Source: Candidatus Poribacteria bacterium
GTDB lineage: Bacteria > Poribacteria > WGA-4E > PCPOR2b
DNA length: 50,369 bases
NCBI GenBank assembly: GCA_022822785.1
Contig: JAJEAL010000039.1
Coordinates: forward strand, 1-50,369
Reading direction: 5' to 3'
Shown: positions 8,482 to 18,526 of the stretch, piece by piece
How positions within the stretch are numbered: the first letter of the stretch is position 1
Layout: the number at the start of each line of letters is the position of its first letter
Notes under the pieces: generated by a model
What the model saw: only the letters and a program-made list of their open reading frames with translations
What the model was told of the DNA's origin: nothing
Database searches by the model: none
Position numbers and translations under genes: made by a program

Positions 8482-9510
8482 ATGCAAACCGATAAGAAAC
8501 GCTGTGTTGTGTTCGTTTCGCTCACCGGGGACGAACAGATAAAATGCTACGACATGGACCCTGATTCGGGCGCATTACAGCTGCGCTCGACTAGCAATGC
8601 ACACGGCCCTTCGGGTGCCCTCTGTCTTCACCTATCTGGAGAGATAATGTATGACGGTCATGTGGGATCAACCACGTTGGCTAGCTTCCGTCTTGACACT
8701 GATTCAGGCGAACTCACCCTCATCAACAAGGTGGATGCCGGCATCGAAATTCCTGCCCATCTCACCACGGATAGGAATGGTCACTTCCTACTCACCGCCT
8801 ATTACGGCGGCGGCGGCGTTACCGTGCATCGGCTAGAAGACGATGGCGCAATCGGGGAACGGGTCCAATATGTTGATACCGGCGAGAAGGCGCACGCCAT
8901 CCTCTCAGTGACTGATGATCAGTTTGTTTTTGTGCCACATGTCTGTCCGAATAACAGGACCTACCAATTTCGATTCGATAGCGAGACCGGTCAACTTACG
9001 CCCAATGACCCCGCCGAACTCGCACCACCGGACGATGAAACCGGTCCTCGCCATATCTGTTTTCGACCCCAAGGGGATGTCGCTTATATCGTCAACGAGC
9101 AGGGCAACACGGTGACTGCTCACCGCTACGACCCTGAAAAAGGTACGCTCGAAATCTTTCAGAATATTTCGACCTTGCCGGGGAATTACACAGAAGGCGG
9201 TGCAACCGCCCATGTGGAGGTGCATCCGAATGGCAAATGGGCTTACGCCTCTAATCGAGGGCACGACAGCATTGTTGGATTCAATGTTGATACTGATGGG
9301 ACGCTTAGCCCTTTTGGACATTTTCCGATCTCGGCGAGTCCCCGCTCGTTCAATATTGACCCGACGGGCGCCTACCTATACGGTGCCGGCGAGTCTGCGG
9401 ACACAATGACCTGCTATCGTGTGGATGCAGCAACCGGCGAATTGCAGCCGCTTCAAGACTACGCCGTTGGGAGTCAACCGTTCTGGGTTATGGTGACAAC
9501 AATAGGTTAG
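8482..9510 (+). CDS. Lactonase / 6-phosphogluconolactonase-type beta-propeller
   Basis: A 342-residue seven-bladed propeller of the YbhE/lactonase family. Repeating blade units are easy to see: YDMDPDSGALQL, FRLDTDSGELTLI, FRFDSETGQLTP, HRYDPEKGTLEIF, FNVDTDGTLSPF, YRVDAATGELQP, alternating with H-rich turns such as GPRHICFRPQGDVAY and HVEVHPNGKWAY. No signal peptide, so cytoplasmic. The family hydrolyses sugar lactones such as 6-phosphogluconolactone, which would fit downstream of Gfo/Idh sugar dehydrogenases that make lactones. No zwf or gnd gene is near, so I do not assign pgl. TAGGAG lies about 12 bases before the ATG. Confidence 0.85.
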   Translation: MQTDKKRCVVFVSLTGDEQIKCYDMDPDSGALQLRSTSNAHGPSGALCLHLSGEIMYDGHVGSTTLASFRLDTDSGELTLINKVDAGIEIPAHLTTDRNGHFLLTAYYGGGGVTVHRLEDDGAIGERVQYVDTGEKAHAILSVTDDQFVFVPHVCPNNRTYQFRFDSETGQLTPNDPAELAPPDDETGPRHICFRPQGDVAYIVNEQGNTVTAHRYDPEKGTLEIFQNISTLPGNYTEGGATAHVEVHPNGKWAYASNRGHDSIVGFNVDTDGTLSPFGHFPISASPRSFNIDPTGAYLYGAGESADTMTCYRVDAATGELQPLQDYAVGSQPFWVMVTTIG

Positions 9511-9616
9511 ATTTAGCTGTTTTTTTTATCTCAAGTATTGGTTACATTGAGACAATATTTCAATCCGGTGGTGTCCAATTTTTACACCGCCGCACAACTA
9601 CATAAGGAGAATAACG

Positions 9617-9934
9617 ATGGTTTATGAACTGCGCATCTATAGAATTCCAGAAGGTAGAATGCCGAACATCCTCAGCCGGTTTGAAAACATCACCTTTGGT
9701 CTGTTTGAAAGGCATGGTATAGAAGTCGTTGGATTCTGGACGCGTTCAGATGCCAATGAATTGGTTTATATCTGTAGATATGAAAGCGAAGCCGCAATGG
9801 AGGCGGCATGGGAAGCATTCCGCGCAGATCCGGAATGGGTTAAAGCGCGTGAACAGACTGAGGCGAATGGGCCAATCGTTGAAGAGGTTATCTCGAATAC
9901 TCTCATCCCGACCGCTTTCTCACCGATACAATAG
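9617..9934 (+). CDS. NIPSNAP family protein
   Basis: A 105-residue single-domain protein with the NIPSNAP ferredoxin-like (dimeric alpha-beta barrel) pattern: MVYELRIYRIPEGRMPNIL at the start, VVGFWTRSDANELVYICRY in the middle and AWEAFRADPEWVKARE at the end. AAGGAG is seven bases upstream of the ATG. Such proteins usually accompany catabolic or oxygenase genes; a biochemical role is not established. It is followed 54 bases later by a Gfo/Idh gene and then a small cysteine protein, likely one transcript. Confidence 0.88.
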   Translation: MVYELRIYRIPEGRMPNILSRFENITFGLFERHGIEVVGFWTRSDANELVYICRYESEAAMEAAWEAFRADPEWVKAREQTEANGPIVEEVISNTLIPTAFSPIQ

Positions 9935-9988
9935 GGATGAAGCCTATTGGGGATGAATTGCAGTAACCTGTTAAGGCAGAAGGATGCC

Positions 9989-10957
9989 ATGATAAATGTT
10001 GGAATCATCGGATTTGGTCGATGGGCTCGGCAGGCGTATGCACCGTTGCTTGGAGAGATGTCACAGATTAAAGTCGTCGCTGTCTCCGCGCGAAGTCATA
10101 GCACAAGAGAACTCGCAAAGGGGACATTTGGCTCAGGAATGAAGACGTTTGAGGACTACCACGATCTGTTGAGCGATTCGACCGTTGATGCTGTCCTGAT
10201 TGCGCTGCCCAATACCCTTCACGCGCCGGTGCTTCAAGCGGCGGCGCTGTCGGGTAAGCATCTGCTTTTTGAACCGCCCGTCGCAGAAGATTCGGAGACA
10301 GCCGCGCGTGTGCTGGACACGCTTGCAGCAAGTAAACGTGTGGTTCAAGCCGACTTGGAACTCCGATACCTGCCGGTGATGGATGCTATATTGGCATGTG
10401 TCCAATCCGGTAGGATAGACGAACCGTTAATGGCGAAGATTCGTCTATGGTGTAATTGGGGGTATGCCGGCGGTGAATGGTATGACGAGGTCCAGGGGCA
10501 GAGCTTCTTCCTGTGGTTGGGCTGTTGGTATCTCGATGTTTTGGATTGTATCTTCAAACGGGGTGCGGTTGGCGCCTCAGTTGTGGGCAGCTGCCACAGT
10601 AACGGTACACTGATGGATGCTGGTTGGGCGTCACTGGTTTATCCTAATGGGGGAATCGGTCAACTTGAGTTCAATTTGGTGGTACCGCAGGAAACCGTTA
10701 TTGAATTGAGTGTTGCCTGTCGGTCAGGAGAGGTTGTTGCGGATTTACAGACGGGGCGGTGGCGATGGCGTGGTGAAAGGGGCGATTGGCATCCTGAATA
10801 TGCGCCCGCTTCCACACCCACTTACGGATTCGTGGGGATGCGTGAAAGCCTGCGAGGATTTTTTGATACCCTCCAGACAGATGATAGTCCTCGTGCGAAT
10901 GTTGATGTGATGCGGCGCGTCCAGTACACGGCACAACTTTGCGCGGATGCTGAGTGA
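9989..10957 (+). CDS. Gfo/Idh/MocA-like protein with EPP instead of EKP
   Basis: A 322-residue protein from the ATG at 9989 (AGAAGG five bases upstream); the frame extends 14 codons further back to a TTG that lacks support. The Rossmann motif is clear (VGIIGFGRWARQ, residues 4-15). The position normally occupied by EKP, whose Lys is catalytic in most members, reads HLLFEPPVAED (E95-P96-P97), so Lys is replaced by Pro. The C-terminal domain is present (LWLGCWYLDVLDCIF in place of the usual GxxxxDxH helix). It may bind NAD(P) without classic dehydrogenase activity, or use another mechanism. It shares a probable operon with the NIPSNAP gene. Confidence 0.82.
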   Translation: MINVGIIGFGRWARQAYAPLLGEMSQIKVVAVSARSHSTRELAKGTFGSGMKTFEDYHDLLSDSTVDAVLIALPNTLHAPVLQAAALSGKHLLFEPPVAEDSETAARVLDTLAASKRVVQADLELRYLPVMDAILACVQSGRIDEPLMAKIRLWCNWGYAGGEWYDEVQGQSFFLWLGCWYLDVLDCIFKRGAVGASVVGSCHSNGTLMDAGWASLVYPNGGIGQLEFNLVVPQETVIELSVACRSGEVVADLQTGRWRWRGERGDWHPEYAPASTPTYGFVGMRESLRGFFDTLQTDDSPRANVDVMRRVQYTAQLCADAE

Positions 10958-10996
10958 GAAAGCTGGTACTAGAGATCCGTTGTCGAAAGGATAGCT

Positions 10997-11248
10997 ATGA
11001 GTTGGCTAGATATTATCCGAATTGGACACGATTTGAAGGTTTGTCCCGACTGCAACCGCGAATATGAGGTGATGGATGAATTTCTAGCAAAAGGGGATGA
11101 CCCCTTGCTCGGAGACGATTGGCTTGATGAGATGTTCAGTGAAGAATATTACATCGCATTGAGATGTCCACAGTGTCTAGAAACACGAAATCTGCGTATC
11201 AAATCGCTCACCCAAAAGCAATATCAAACAGCGCGAGAAAAAATTTAG
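10997..11248 (+). CDS. Small protein with two CxxC pairs (zinc-ribbon-like)
   Basis: An 83-residue acidic protein with CPDC at 16-19 and CPQC at 57-60, the arrangement of a zinc ribbon with a long, acidic loop between the knuckles (MDEFLAKGDDPLLGDDWLDE). AAAGGA precedes the ATG by about seven bases, and the gene follows the Gfo/Idh gene by 39 bases, so it is probably the last gene of that transcript. I do not recognise a family. It could be a metal-binding adaptor or a small nucleic-acid-associated protein; no function is claimed. Confidence 0.65.
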   Translation: MSWLDIIRIGHDLKVCPDCNREYEVMDEFLAKGDDPLLGDDWLDEMFSEEYYIALRCPQCLETRNLRIKSLTQKQYQTAREKI

Positions 11249-11379
11249 CACCACCAGAATCGCTAAATGCACTCGCCTGCCCTTGAGTGTTGTCAGCTAA
11301 AGTCTAATTATCCAGTCTAAAAAAATCTCCTTTCTATAGCCTAGTCAATCTCTCAACCAAACTGATATTTTTGCGTCTA

Positions 11380-11412
11380 ACACAGATCGAGTCCTAATGA
11401 ATTGATCTGTGT
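11380..11412. promoter_or_regulatory. Inverted repeat upstream of the giant repeat protein
   Basis: Perfect 9-bp arms ACACAGATC (11380-11388) and GATCTGTGT (11404-11412) flank 15 bases. There is no T tract, so it is not a clear intrinsic terminator. It sits in the 257-bp gap before the gene at 11506 and could be a terminator for the upstream operon or a protein-binding site. Confidence 0.35.
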
Positions 11413-11505
11413 ATCATTGTTGATGTGTTGACCGGCTAATTGTCATCTTTTGAAATGCCAAAAAGATTCCTAAAATAATATCCAAGTAATCGTAGGGGGA
11501 AATGC

Positions 11506-14500
11506 GTGCGAATTATCAAAACTGCAAAACAACACCGTCCGTATCCGAAAAAACGGGTGTCTTCTAAACTATTGTCTAAAAACGGGCGTTGTTTATTCAT
11601 CCTTATTTTTCTGTTCCAATTTTTCCCGTCTTTTTTTCTTATCCAAGGTGGATCGCTCGCTTGGGCGTTACGCTTTCCAACCCCGCCGCAGGTGGTTGAT
11701 GACGTCAACGAGGATACTGTTTTTAGTCCGAATGGAGATGGTATACAAGATACGCTCCTCATTAGCTTTATTACCGATGGTGAGCTCGGTGATTACCGGA
11801 TCATCATTGATACCCATGGTGCCAGTGGGGTTGGTACACCCGATGGTCGATTTATTCCTGAAGAGGATTGGGTGGTCACCGGGGAACTCGGTGCCGGTAT
11901 TCATGAGGAGGACGATCCAAGAGCCATTCGCAAGGCGTGGGATGGGAAGGATTTTTCAAGCGAGCAGGAAGCGAAAAGTCCGCAACCGCTCAGCGATGGC
12001 ACGTATCGGATTAAAGTCGAAATTGATGGAATTCCCAATGACAGCGTCAATAGTGCGGAGACAGGCTACGTTGCACGAGAGTTTTCAGTGATAATCGACA
12101 ATACGCCGCCGCAATTATCAGCTACGGTTTCCCAATATGATTTGTCGCCGAATGGCGACTCTATCAGGGATGCAACACAGATCCGCTACGGCCTGTCTGA
12201 GAATTTAGCGGAGCTTGAATTGAAATTTACTAATCCGTCAGATCAACCGGCAGTGCCTCTGCCCCACCTTACGGAAGGGAACCACTCATTCATTTGGACG
12301 GGAATTGATGGCTTGGGCACGCTGCTAAGTGACGGTACCTACATTGTCCAACTGTATGGTAGCGATAAGGGTGGTAACGTGGGAACTTTTGGAATTGATA
12401 CTATCCAAATTGACACAGAGCCGCCAACCATTGCTGAGATAACGCCGAATCGGAACTCGTTTCAAAACACATCCATTGAACAGATTGAAGCAATATTCGA
12501 CGCAAGTGGCGGCAGTTCTCTTGATTTTTCTTCAATTTTCACGAAGATTGTCTTAGAAAATGCGACTGGCACACAAATTAATGGGATTCTTAGTCATAGT
12601 GAAAATGCGAGCCGCATCACATTGACGCTCAATCAACCACTCGATTCCAGTGACGAGAATGGCGTTTACACAATCAGTGTTTCTGGCGCAGACGAAGCGG
12701 GCAATATTGTTCAAGATGAAGTCAATTTTACCTTTGACAACATCGCACCGACAATAGCCACTATCACAACCGATGCCGGTGAGTTGACTCCCGATGCAAG
12801 TACCATTACACAATTTACTTTCGTTGATGTGACCCTGGCGGACAATGTTGATTCTAACGTGAACTTTAGTGCTTCGACGATTCGCTTGAATACTCTTGAA
12901 GGAGCCCTAGTAGCTGGGACTCAACGTCAACTTGGAGAAAACGGCATCCGTTGGACGCCGGGCTTTCCGCTAGCAACCGATGGGTCTGACGACGGGAGGT
13001 ACACCATCACGGTGCAACCTCGAGACCGTGCAGAAAATGAAGTTGAAATCCAGATCCCCTTCATCTACGATACCCAAGCCCCCGAGTTGGTTTCGCTCAC
13101 ATCGGATGCGGCGGTTCAACTGAACTCTTCGGCGGGCGCGAAAACCTTCCTTAACAGCTCTTTATCTCTAATAACAGCCACCTTCAATGATGGAAGTGGC
13201 AGCGGCATCGATTTTAGTGCAACAACGATTGAAATGGTTCGTTTCGAGGGTGACCTTATCGTTACACAAGTTCCAGTTCAAGGTGCCTTAATGCCCGATG
13301 AAGATAATGACACGCTACAATTTCGATTAATCCAGCCGTTGGAGCACCACACTGGGACTCAGGATGGCACTTATCGTATTCGTGTGATATTGACGGATAA
13401 GGCAGGCAATTTTCAGACAGAAACCTTTGAACTTGCTTACGATACGCAAGTTCCTGCCATTGTTTCGACAACTCCGGCTGAAAATGAAGCCGTCTCTTTC
13501 CTGTCACAGGTGTCGGTTGTTCTGAACACCGCTAGTGGGATTGATTTTTCTGCCACCGGCGTGCAGTTACTCCGTGCCGATGGCAGTCAGGTGAATGCGG
13601 AGGTCCGCAATAACGGTAGAGACACAGTATTCCTGACATTGACAGAGTCACTGGCAATTGACGGATCAGAGGATGGCGAATATACTATTGAAATCACTCC
13701 GGTAGATGGTGCAAACAATGTCGGGGTGACCGTTCGTCGCCAATTTTTTGTCGCATCGCGGAGGCCGGAAATTCGTTTGAATACCCCTACTGGAACCCGA
13801 ATCAATGATTTGACAACACTTGATGTACAACTGTTCGACTATATTGGCCCGGGACTTGACTTTTCTGAATCAAAGTCAACGGTAACAGTTAGCAGGAACG
13901 GGGTAGTCGTGGAAGCAAAACCCTTGATAATAGATAAAGATAATATGCGCCTTATCTGGACAGTTGATAGGTCTCTGTCTCGAGATGGTTCAGCGGATGG
14001 CGAATACACCGTCAGCGTTCAATATACAGATCTTATCGGCGCAGCACTCACGAAAGATTTTATTCTAACTTTCGATAGCCAGCCTCCAACAATCACCGTT
14101 GATTCTCACCCGCAGATTGCAAATCCCCTTACCGCAGACCAAATTGAAGTCCAATTTGAAGTGACTGACGATTTTGCAGGTGTGCAGGGAAGCGGATTTG
14201 ATGCTGCCGCATCAACCTTTGAGCTGTTTGATGTAAATGGTGCTACGGTTGACGGTGCACAGACGAGCGATGGGACAGGTAGGTTTGCGTTTCGCTCTAG
14301 GGTGCTTCCAGAAGGGGGCATGTATATCCTCGTTGTTACGCTAGTGGATCGAGCGGGCAACCGCAGTATCCCACTGCCGTTGATCTACGATGCCGAAGAG
14401 CCCACCATTGAAGCGGTAAGTCACATTGGACTGGGCACAACTGTCTCTAATGTGAGTGAATTTCTGAAGCGACTGGAAGCGACTGTTAGCGATATTGGCA

Positions 14501-17500
14501 CCGGTATTGATTTCGATCTGTCATCGATTCAGTTGCTGAACGCTGCAGGTGAGGTAGTCCCCGGCACATCATATCACGATGATGAAGGGACCATTGGATG
14601 GGAATTAAACACTCCGCTCACCCGCGAAGGTAACTTTGACGGTTTATACTCGCTCCGTGTTAGAGCTGTCGACAGGGCTGGGTACATCGAAGAAAAAACC
14701 TTTGTGCTGCGCTACGACACGCAGGTGCCTACTATTGATACCGCTTTTACTACAAAAAACGATGGGACTCCTATAGAGCTGACCGGAGCAGACGCTCAAT
14801 TGGTTACTTCTCCAATCAATCAGATTACCGTCAGATTCTCTGATGGAGCGGGCAGCGGTATAGATGTTTTGCAGACGACCGTAAACCTCATCGGCCCCGA
14901 AGGCACACCGGTTGGCACGAACCAGAGTGATAATGGGGTAGATACAGTTTACCTGTCGTTTAATCCGTTGCGTGCGGATGGAGCCAACGATGGGGCTTAT
15001 CGTATTCAGGTTACTCCCACCGATTTAGCGGGCAACACGCTCACAAGCCCGGTTGAGATTGCATTTTTCTACGGCACGCGCAAACCAGAAGTTACCTCTA
15101 CAACGCCCTCTGAATTTGCCTCTGTTACCCAGCTCACCGAAGTCAGTGTAATAGTGCAAGACCACAGTGGCGAAGGTATCGACTTCGATCGCACGACAAT
15201 TCGCTTGGAGGCGCCAGATCGATCGTCAGTTCTTGGCCATCAAACAGTAGAGGAAGCGCAATCGTCGGTTACTTGGGAATTGAATCAGCCGCTATCACGA
15301 GATGGTTCAGCGGACGGTGAATATACCATCCAGCTGTCGCTTGTCAATAATGCGGGGAACCGTGCCGATATCGAACGCACATTCGTCTACGATACGCTGA
15401 TTCCGACCGTTGTCTCCGTAACGGCAAATACTAGTCCGCCAACAGTGATTCCTGCAAGTGGATTGACAGCGATTGAGAGCTCGTTTAATGGATTGACTAT
15501 CAGGCTTTCTGATATGAATGGTGGAACGACACCGGTGAGCGGCATAGATCTGGTTGGTACTGATGTCCAGTTGATTGGTCCAGGAAATACACCACTCGGT
15601 ATCAACACCCGTGATGATGGGAGGGATGTCATCATCGTCAGTTTTGCCTCGCTGTTTCAGCCGGGGACCTACACACTCGAAATCACACCGCGGGATATGG
15701 CGGGAAATGTCTCAAGCCACGCGATTGAATATGAATTTAGTTTAGAATTGGGGTACGCCACCGTTTCTGCCGTGACAATTGGTGGTAAGATAGCGCCGGC
15801 TGAATATGTGAACCGGCTCGATGAAATTGTTGCAACGCTTGATGATGTCAGCGGCACCGGCTTAAATTTAGCGTCGGATGGTTCGACAATTGTCGTAACG
15901 GGGCCCGATGGTGTAGTTGAAGGAGTTCAAACCTCGCGAGGCACGAACCAGATTGCGTGGCGACCTTTGCAGCTCATCACAGATGGTTCAGCAGATGGCG
16001 TTTACACCGTCAGAATTACCCCTGTCAATAGCGGCGGCAGATTGGGGATACCAGCTCGGTATCAATTCACACTTGATACACAGGAGCCTGAAGTGACTTC
16101 AGTAACGCCCATAGACCTGGCGCAGCCGGTGTCTTACGTCGGTCAGCAGATTATCCAAATCGCTGCTCAAGTTGAGGATGTGGGACCAGCCGGTCTAGAG
16201 GTCGAAGACCAATACCTGCAACTGCTTGATGCCGGAGGCAATCCTGTACCAGCGATTCAATCCGATGATAGGGAATCTCAAATTTTTCTGACGCTTTCAC
16301 AGCCACTTACAGCCGACGGAAGCGACGATGGCATTTACACGGTCAATCTAGACTTGATGGACAAGGCGGGTAACCTGAACCCAATTTCGCATCAACTCGT
16401 TTATGATACCCAAGCCCCAACACTTATCAGTACCAGTCCAGCTGATGGTAGTCTCCGTAGTGACGATATTACATCGATTACAGCGCGTCTGAACGACCTT
16501 GGCGGCAGCGGTATTGATTTTGCCACCTCCACCTTGACGCTGCTAGATCCAGCCGGTATTCTAATTAACGGAGTGCAGAGCAACGATGGGAATCGAAGGC
16601 TAACATTACAAATTAATGGTCTTGTGACAGACGGCGGGTACACAATCCGTGTCGAGGCAATCGATCGCGCCGGCAACGGATCCAACACCCCGTTTGAGGC
16701 ACAGTTCACCTTCTCCTCCGGTATGCCAGTTGTAGTTGCAACCGTTCCCCAAACCACTCCCGCAGAAGAAGCGTTCACCAACGAACCGTTTCGTCACGTT
16801 TCGGTTGAGCTTCAATCGGAGGATGGTAGTGCCGATCGTTCTACGATTTCACTGCTTGCTCCCGATGGTACAGCAGTTCCGGGACAGCAGGCGCGTCAAG
16901 GAAAATTATTAATTTATCGACTCTTGCGGGAGCGCGCTACCGATGGTTCTGACGATGGTACTTATACTATCATAGTTGTGCCTGTCAATAGTGCGGGGCG
17001 CCAGGGAGTGCCGGAGCAGTTTGCCTTTGTTTACGATACTGTTGCACCCGAAGTGGTACCGGGCTCAATCCAACTGCTTGTCGCCGAACCGGATGTCAAT
17101 AATTCATTGGTTTCGGTCGGTGCGCTTATTACTGATGATGAACCAGGTTCAGGGGTGGATTGGGATAACCTTGATGCGTCATGGATTGCGCTTGATGATA
17201 TTAGACGGAGCCGTCAGGTTGATGGATCGCTCGCCACCGATGAGGACCAGGCGCTTTTACTAAACTTAATTATGCCGCTTGCTAGCGACGGAAGTCAAGA
17301 TGGTGTATATCAACTAATAATCGCTCCGAAGGACCGGGCGGGGAATACCACTGAACCCATTGAGTACCTCTTCTTCTACGATACAAGTGCCCCCACGATT
17401 GATACCGAGGCACTGTTCATTGATGGACAGCTGTTGCTGACGAATTCAAATGATCCGGATTACCCTTCGGCGACCAGCAAGAACGGGGGGATCGTCATTG

Positions 17501-18441
17501 ACGCAAAGTTCTCCGATATCAATCCGGATGGCAGCTTAGGGCTTGGTGTCGATTTGGTCAACTCGTCAATTGTTGTGCGCTCCCCTTCCGGGAACGATAT
17601 CAGCGGTACGACGACGCAAAATGGCACTGACAGCATCCGCTTCAAATCGGGCCCGCTTGATGAACAAGGCTTCTATCAAGTAACGATTACGAGTGTCGGT
17701 TTAGACATCGGTGCTCTCGGTGTCCAACCTACCGACTCGCTTACAACACAATTTCTCTTTGAGACGACCAAACCGGTCGTTGAACTAACAGACCTAGTTG
17801 GAGAAACGACCTTTGAAGATGAACCGTTGCCATTACAAGGAACAGCGCGTGATTCGTCAGAGGACGATATCCCTGCGTCTGGAGTCGCATTTGTTGAGGT
17901 TGTTGGAACCGGACCCGATGGGCAACCAATCACGCCGGTCGCTGCAAAAGATGATAGTGAAGAAGAGGAAGATCCGTGGACCCGCTGGACCGTCGATTTT
18001 CTGCCTTCGCAATCTGGTGAATACAATCTTGATGTTCGCGTCACCGATCGCGCCGGCAATATCGGTCTTCACGATGCCACGACCGTCAACTTCTCAGTGT
18101 CGTTGATCTTCAAAGGCCCAACCTATGTTTGGCCCAATCCACTCAGTCTCTCAAGGCGCTCAAATGGCGAGGTTGCTAACTTCTCCTTTGAGGTCAATGT
18201 CCCTGGCGGGGAAGGAGCGCGGATCGTCCTGAGCATCTATGATTTCGCAGGTGACTTGGTATACGAAGAAAGCTATGACCCATTGGGCATTGGTAGGAGC
18301 GATGATGAAGTCATGTGGAATCTAACTAATCAGTCCGGCATGGATGTCGCTCGCGGAATCTATATCTTCCGTTTAGAAGCAGAGGATGTGGCGACAAGCA
18401 ACCGCACGAATGCGGTCGGAAAGATTGTTGTTGTGGAGTAA
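11506..18441 (+). CDS. Giant exported protein of about 19 Ig-like repeats with a FlgD/T9SS-like C-terminus
   Basis: A 2311-residue protein starting at a GTG with AGGGGG seven bases upstream. A basic n-region and a hydrophobic stretch (about 29-50) ending SLAWA give a probable signal peptide cleaved near residue 55. Two SPNGD motifs (FSPNGDGIQD and LSPNGDSIRD) lie in the first 220 residues. About 19 modules of roughly 105 residues follow, marked by DGSxDGxYTIxVxPxDxAGN and FxYDTxxPxI; these resemble bacterial Ig-like/cadherin-type beta-sandwiches, and the acidic DGSxDG turns suggest calcium binding. The last 108 residues (VWPNPLSL, LSIYDFAGDLVY, GIYIFRLEAE, KIVVVE) look like the FlgD-Ig or type-A T9SS sorting domain. 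I see no cysteine after the signal peptide. It is likely secreted or surface-anchored; adhesion is a guess. The PorV-like gene follows directly. Confidence 0.88.
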   Translation: MRIIKTAKQHRPYPKKRVSSKLLSKNGRCLFILIFLFQFFPSFFLIQGGSLAWALRFPTPPQVVDDVNEDTVFSPNGDGIQDTLLISFITDGELGDYRIIIDTHGASGVGTPDGRFIPEEDWVVTGELGAGIHEEDDPRAIRKAWDGKDFSSEQEAKSPQPLSDGTYRIKVEIDGIPNDSVNSAETGYVAREFSVIIDNTPPQLSATVSQYDLSPNGDSIRDATQIRYGLSENLAELELKFTNPSDQPAVPLPHLTEGNHSFIWTGIDGLGTLLSDGTYIVQLYGSDKGGNVGTFGIDTIQIDTEPPTIAEITPNRNSFQNTSIEQIEAIFDASGGSSLDFSSIFTKIVLENATGTQINGILSHSENASRITLTLNQPLDSSDENGVYTISVSGADEAGNIVQDEVNFTFDNIAPTIATITTDAGELTPDASTITQFTFVDVTLADNVDSNVNFSASTIRLNTLEGALVAGTQRQLGENGIRWTPGFPLATDGSDDGRYTITVQPRDRAENEVEIQIPFIYDTQAPELVSLTSDAAVQLNSSAGAKTFLNSSLSLITATFNDGSGSGIDFSATTIEMVRFEGDLIVTQVPVQGALMPDEDNDTLQFRLIQPLEHHTGTQDGTYRIRVILTDKAGNFQTETFELAYDTQVPAIVSTTPAENEAVSFLSQVSVVLNTASGIDFSATGVQLLRADGSQVNAEVRNNGRDTVFLTLTESLAIDGSEDGEYTIEITPVDGANNVGVTVRRQFFVASRRPEIRLNTPTGTRINDLTTLDVQLFDYIGPGLDFSESKSTVTVSRNGVVVEAKPLIIDKDNMRLIWTVDRSLSRDGSADGEYTVSVQYTDLIGAALTKDFILTFDSQPPTITVDSHPQIANPLTADQIEVQFEVTDDFAGVQGSGFDAAASTFELFDVNGATVDGAQTSDGTGRFAFRSRVLPEGGMYILVVTLVDRAGNRSIPLPLIYDAEEPTIEAVSHIGLGTTVSNVSEFLKRLEATVSDIGTGIDFDLSSIQLLNAAGEVVPGTSYHDDEGTIGWELNTPLTREGNFDGLYSLRVRAVDRAGYIEEKTFVLRYDTQVPTIDTAFTTKNDGTPIELTGADAQLVTSPINQITVRFSDGAGSGIDVLQTTVNLIGPEGTPVGTNQSDNGVDTVYLSFNPLRADGANDGAYRIQVTPTDLAGNTLTSPVEIAFFYGTRKPEVTSTTPSEFASVTQLTEVSVIVQDHSGEGIDFDRTTIRLEAPDRSSVLGHQTVEEAQSSVTWELNQPLSRDGSADGEYTIQLSLVNNAGNRADIERTFVYDTLIPTVVSVTANTSPPTVIPASGLTAIESSFNGLTIRLSDMNGGTTPVSGIDLVGTDVQLIGPGNTPLGINTRDDGRDVIIVSFASLFQPGTYTLEITPRDMAGNVSSHAIEYEFSLELGYATVSAVTIGGKIAPAEYVNRLDEIVATLDDVSGTGLNLASDGSTIVVTGPDGVVEGVQTSRGTNQIAWRPLQLITDGSADGVYTVRITPVNSGGRLGIPARYQFTLDTQEPEVTSVTPIDLAQPVSYVGQQIIQIAAQVEDVGPAGLEVEDQYLQLLDAGGNPVPAIQSDDRESQIFLTLSQPLTADGSDDGIYTVNLDLMDKAGNLNPISHQLVYDTQAPTLISTSPADGSLRSDDITSITARLNDLGGSGIDFATSTLTLLDPAGILINGVQSNDGNRRLTLQINGLVTDGGYTIRVEAIDRAGNGSNTPFEAQFTFSSGMPVVVATVPQTTPAEEAFTNEPFRHVSVELQSEDGSADRSTISLLAPDGTAVPGQQARQGKLLIYRLLRERATDGSDDGTYTIIVVPVNSAGRQGVPEQFAFVYDTVAPEVVPGSIQLLVAEPDVNNSLVSVGALITDDEPGSGVDWDNLDASWIALDDIRRSRQVDGSLATDEDQALLLNLIMPLASDGSQDGVYQLIIAPKDRAGNTTEPIEYLFFYDTSAPTIDTEALFIDGQLLLTNSNDPDYPSATSKNGGIVIDAKFSDINPDGSLGLGVDLVNSSIVVRSPSGNDISGTTTQNGTDSIRFKSGPLDEQGFYQVTITSVGLDIGALGVQPTDSLTTQFLFETTKPVVELTDLVGETTFEDEPLPLQGTARDSSEDDIPASGVAFVEVVGTGPDGQPITPVAAKDDSEEEEDPWTRWTVDFLPSQSGEYNLDVRVTDRAGNIGLHDATTVNFSVSLIFKGPTYVWPNPLSLSRRSNGEVANFSFEVNVPGGEGARIVLSIYDFAGDLVYEESYDPLGIGRSDDEVMWNLTNQSGMDVARGIYIFRLEAEDVATSNRTNAVGKIVVVE
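11995..18063 (+). repeat. Tandem Ig-like module array inside the giant gene
   Basis: Nineteen occurrences of the GxYxIxVxxxDxAGN strand pair can be counted, spaced by about 300-330 bases. The modules are diverged at the protein level, but some keep similar DNA: cgagatggttcagcgga occurs at about 13980 and again at about 15298. Two adjacent variants of the turn, DGSADG and DGSDDG, recur. This suggests old duplication with limited recent conversion. Confidence 0.8.
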
Positions 18442-18526
18442 GTACGAGCAACTTTCTGAATACAGATTAAAAGCTCAGACGTTCGTCTATGCACTAATGA
18501 ATTAAATTAAAGAATTGGAGAAACAG

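Noticed and set aside
11506-18441. Several long minus-strand frames inside the giant gene
   Set aside because: Low-complexity repeats create long open frames on the opposite strand; they show no starts, domains or spacing of genes.
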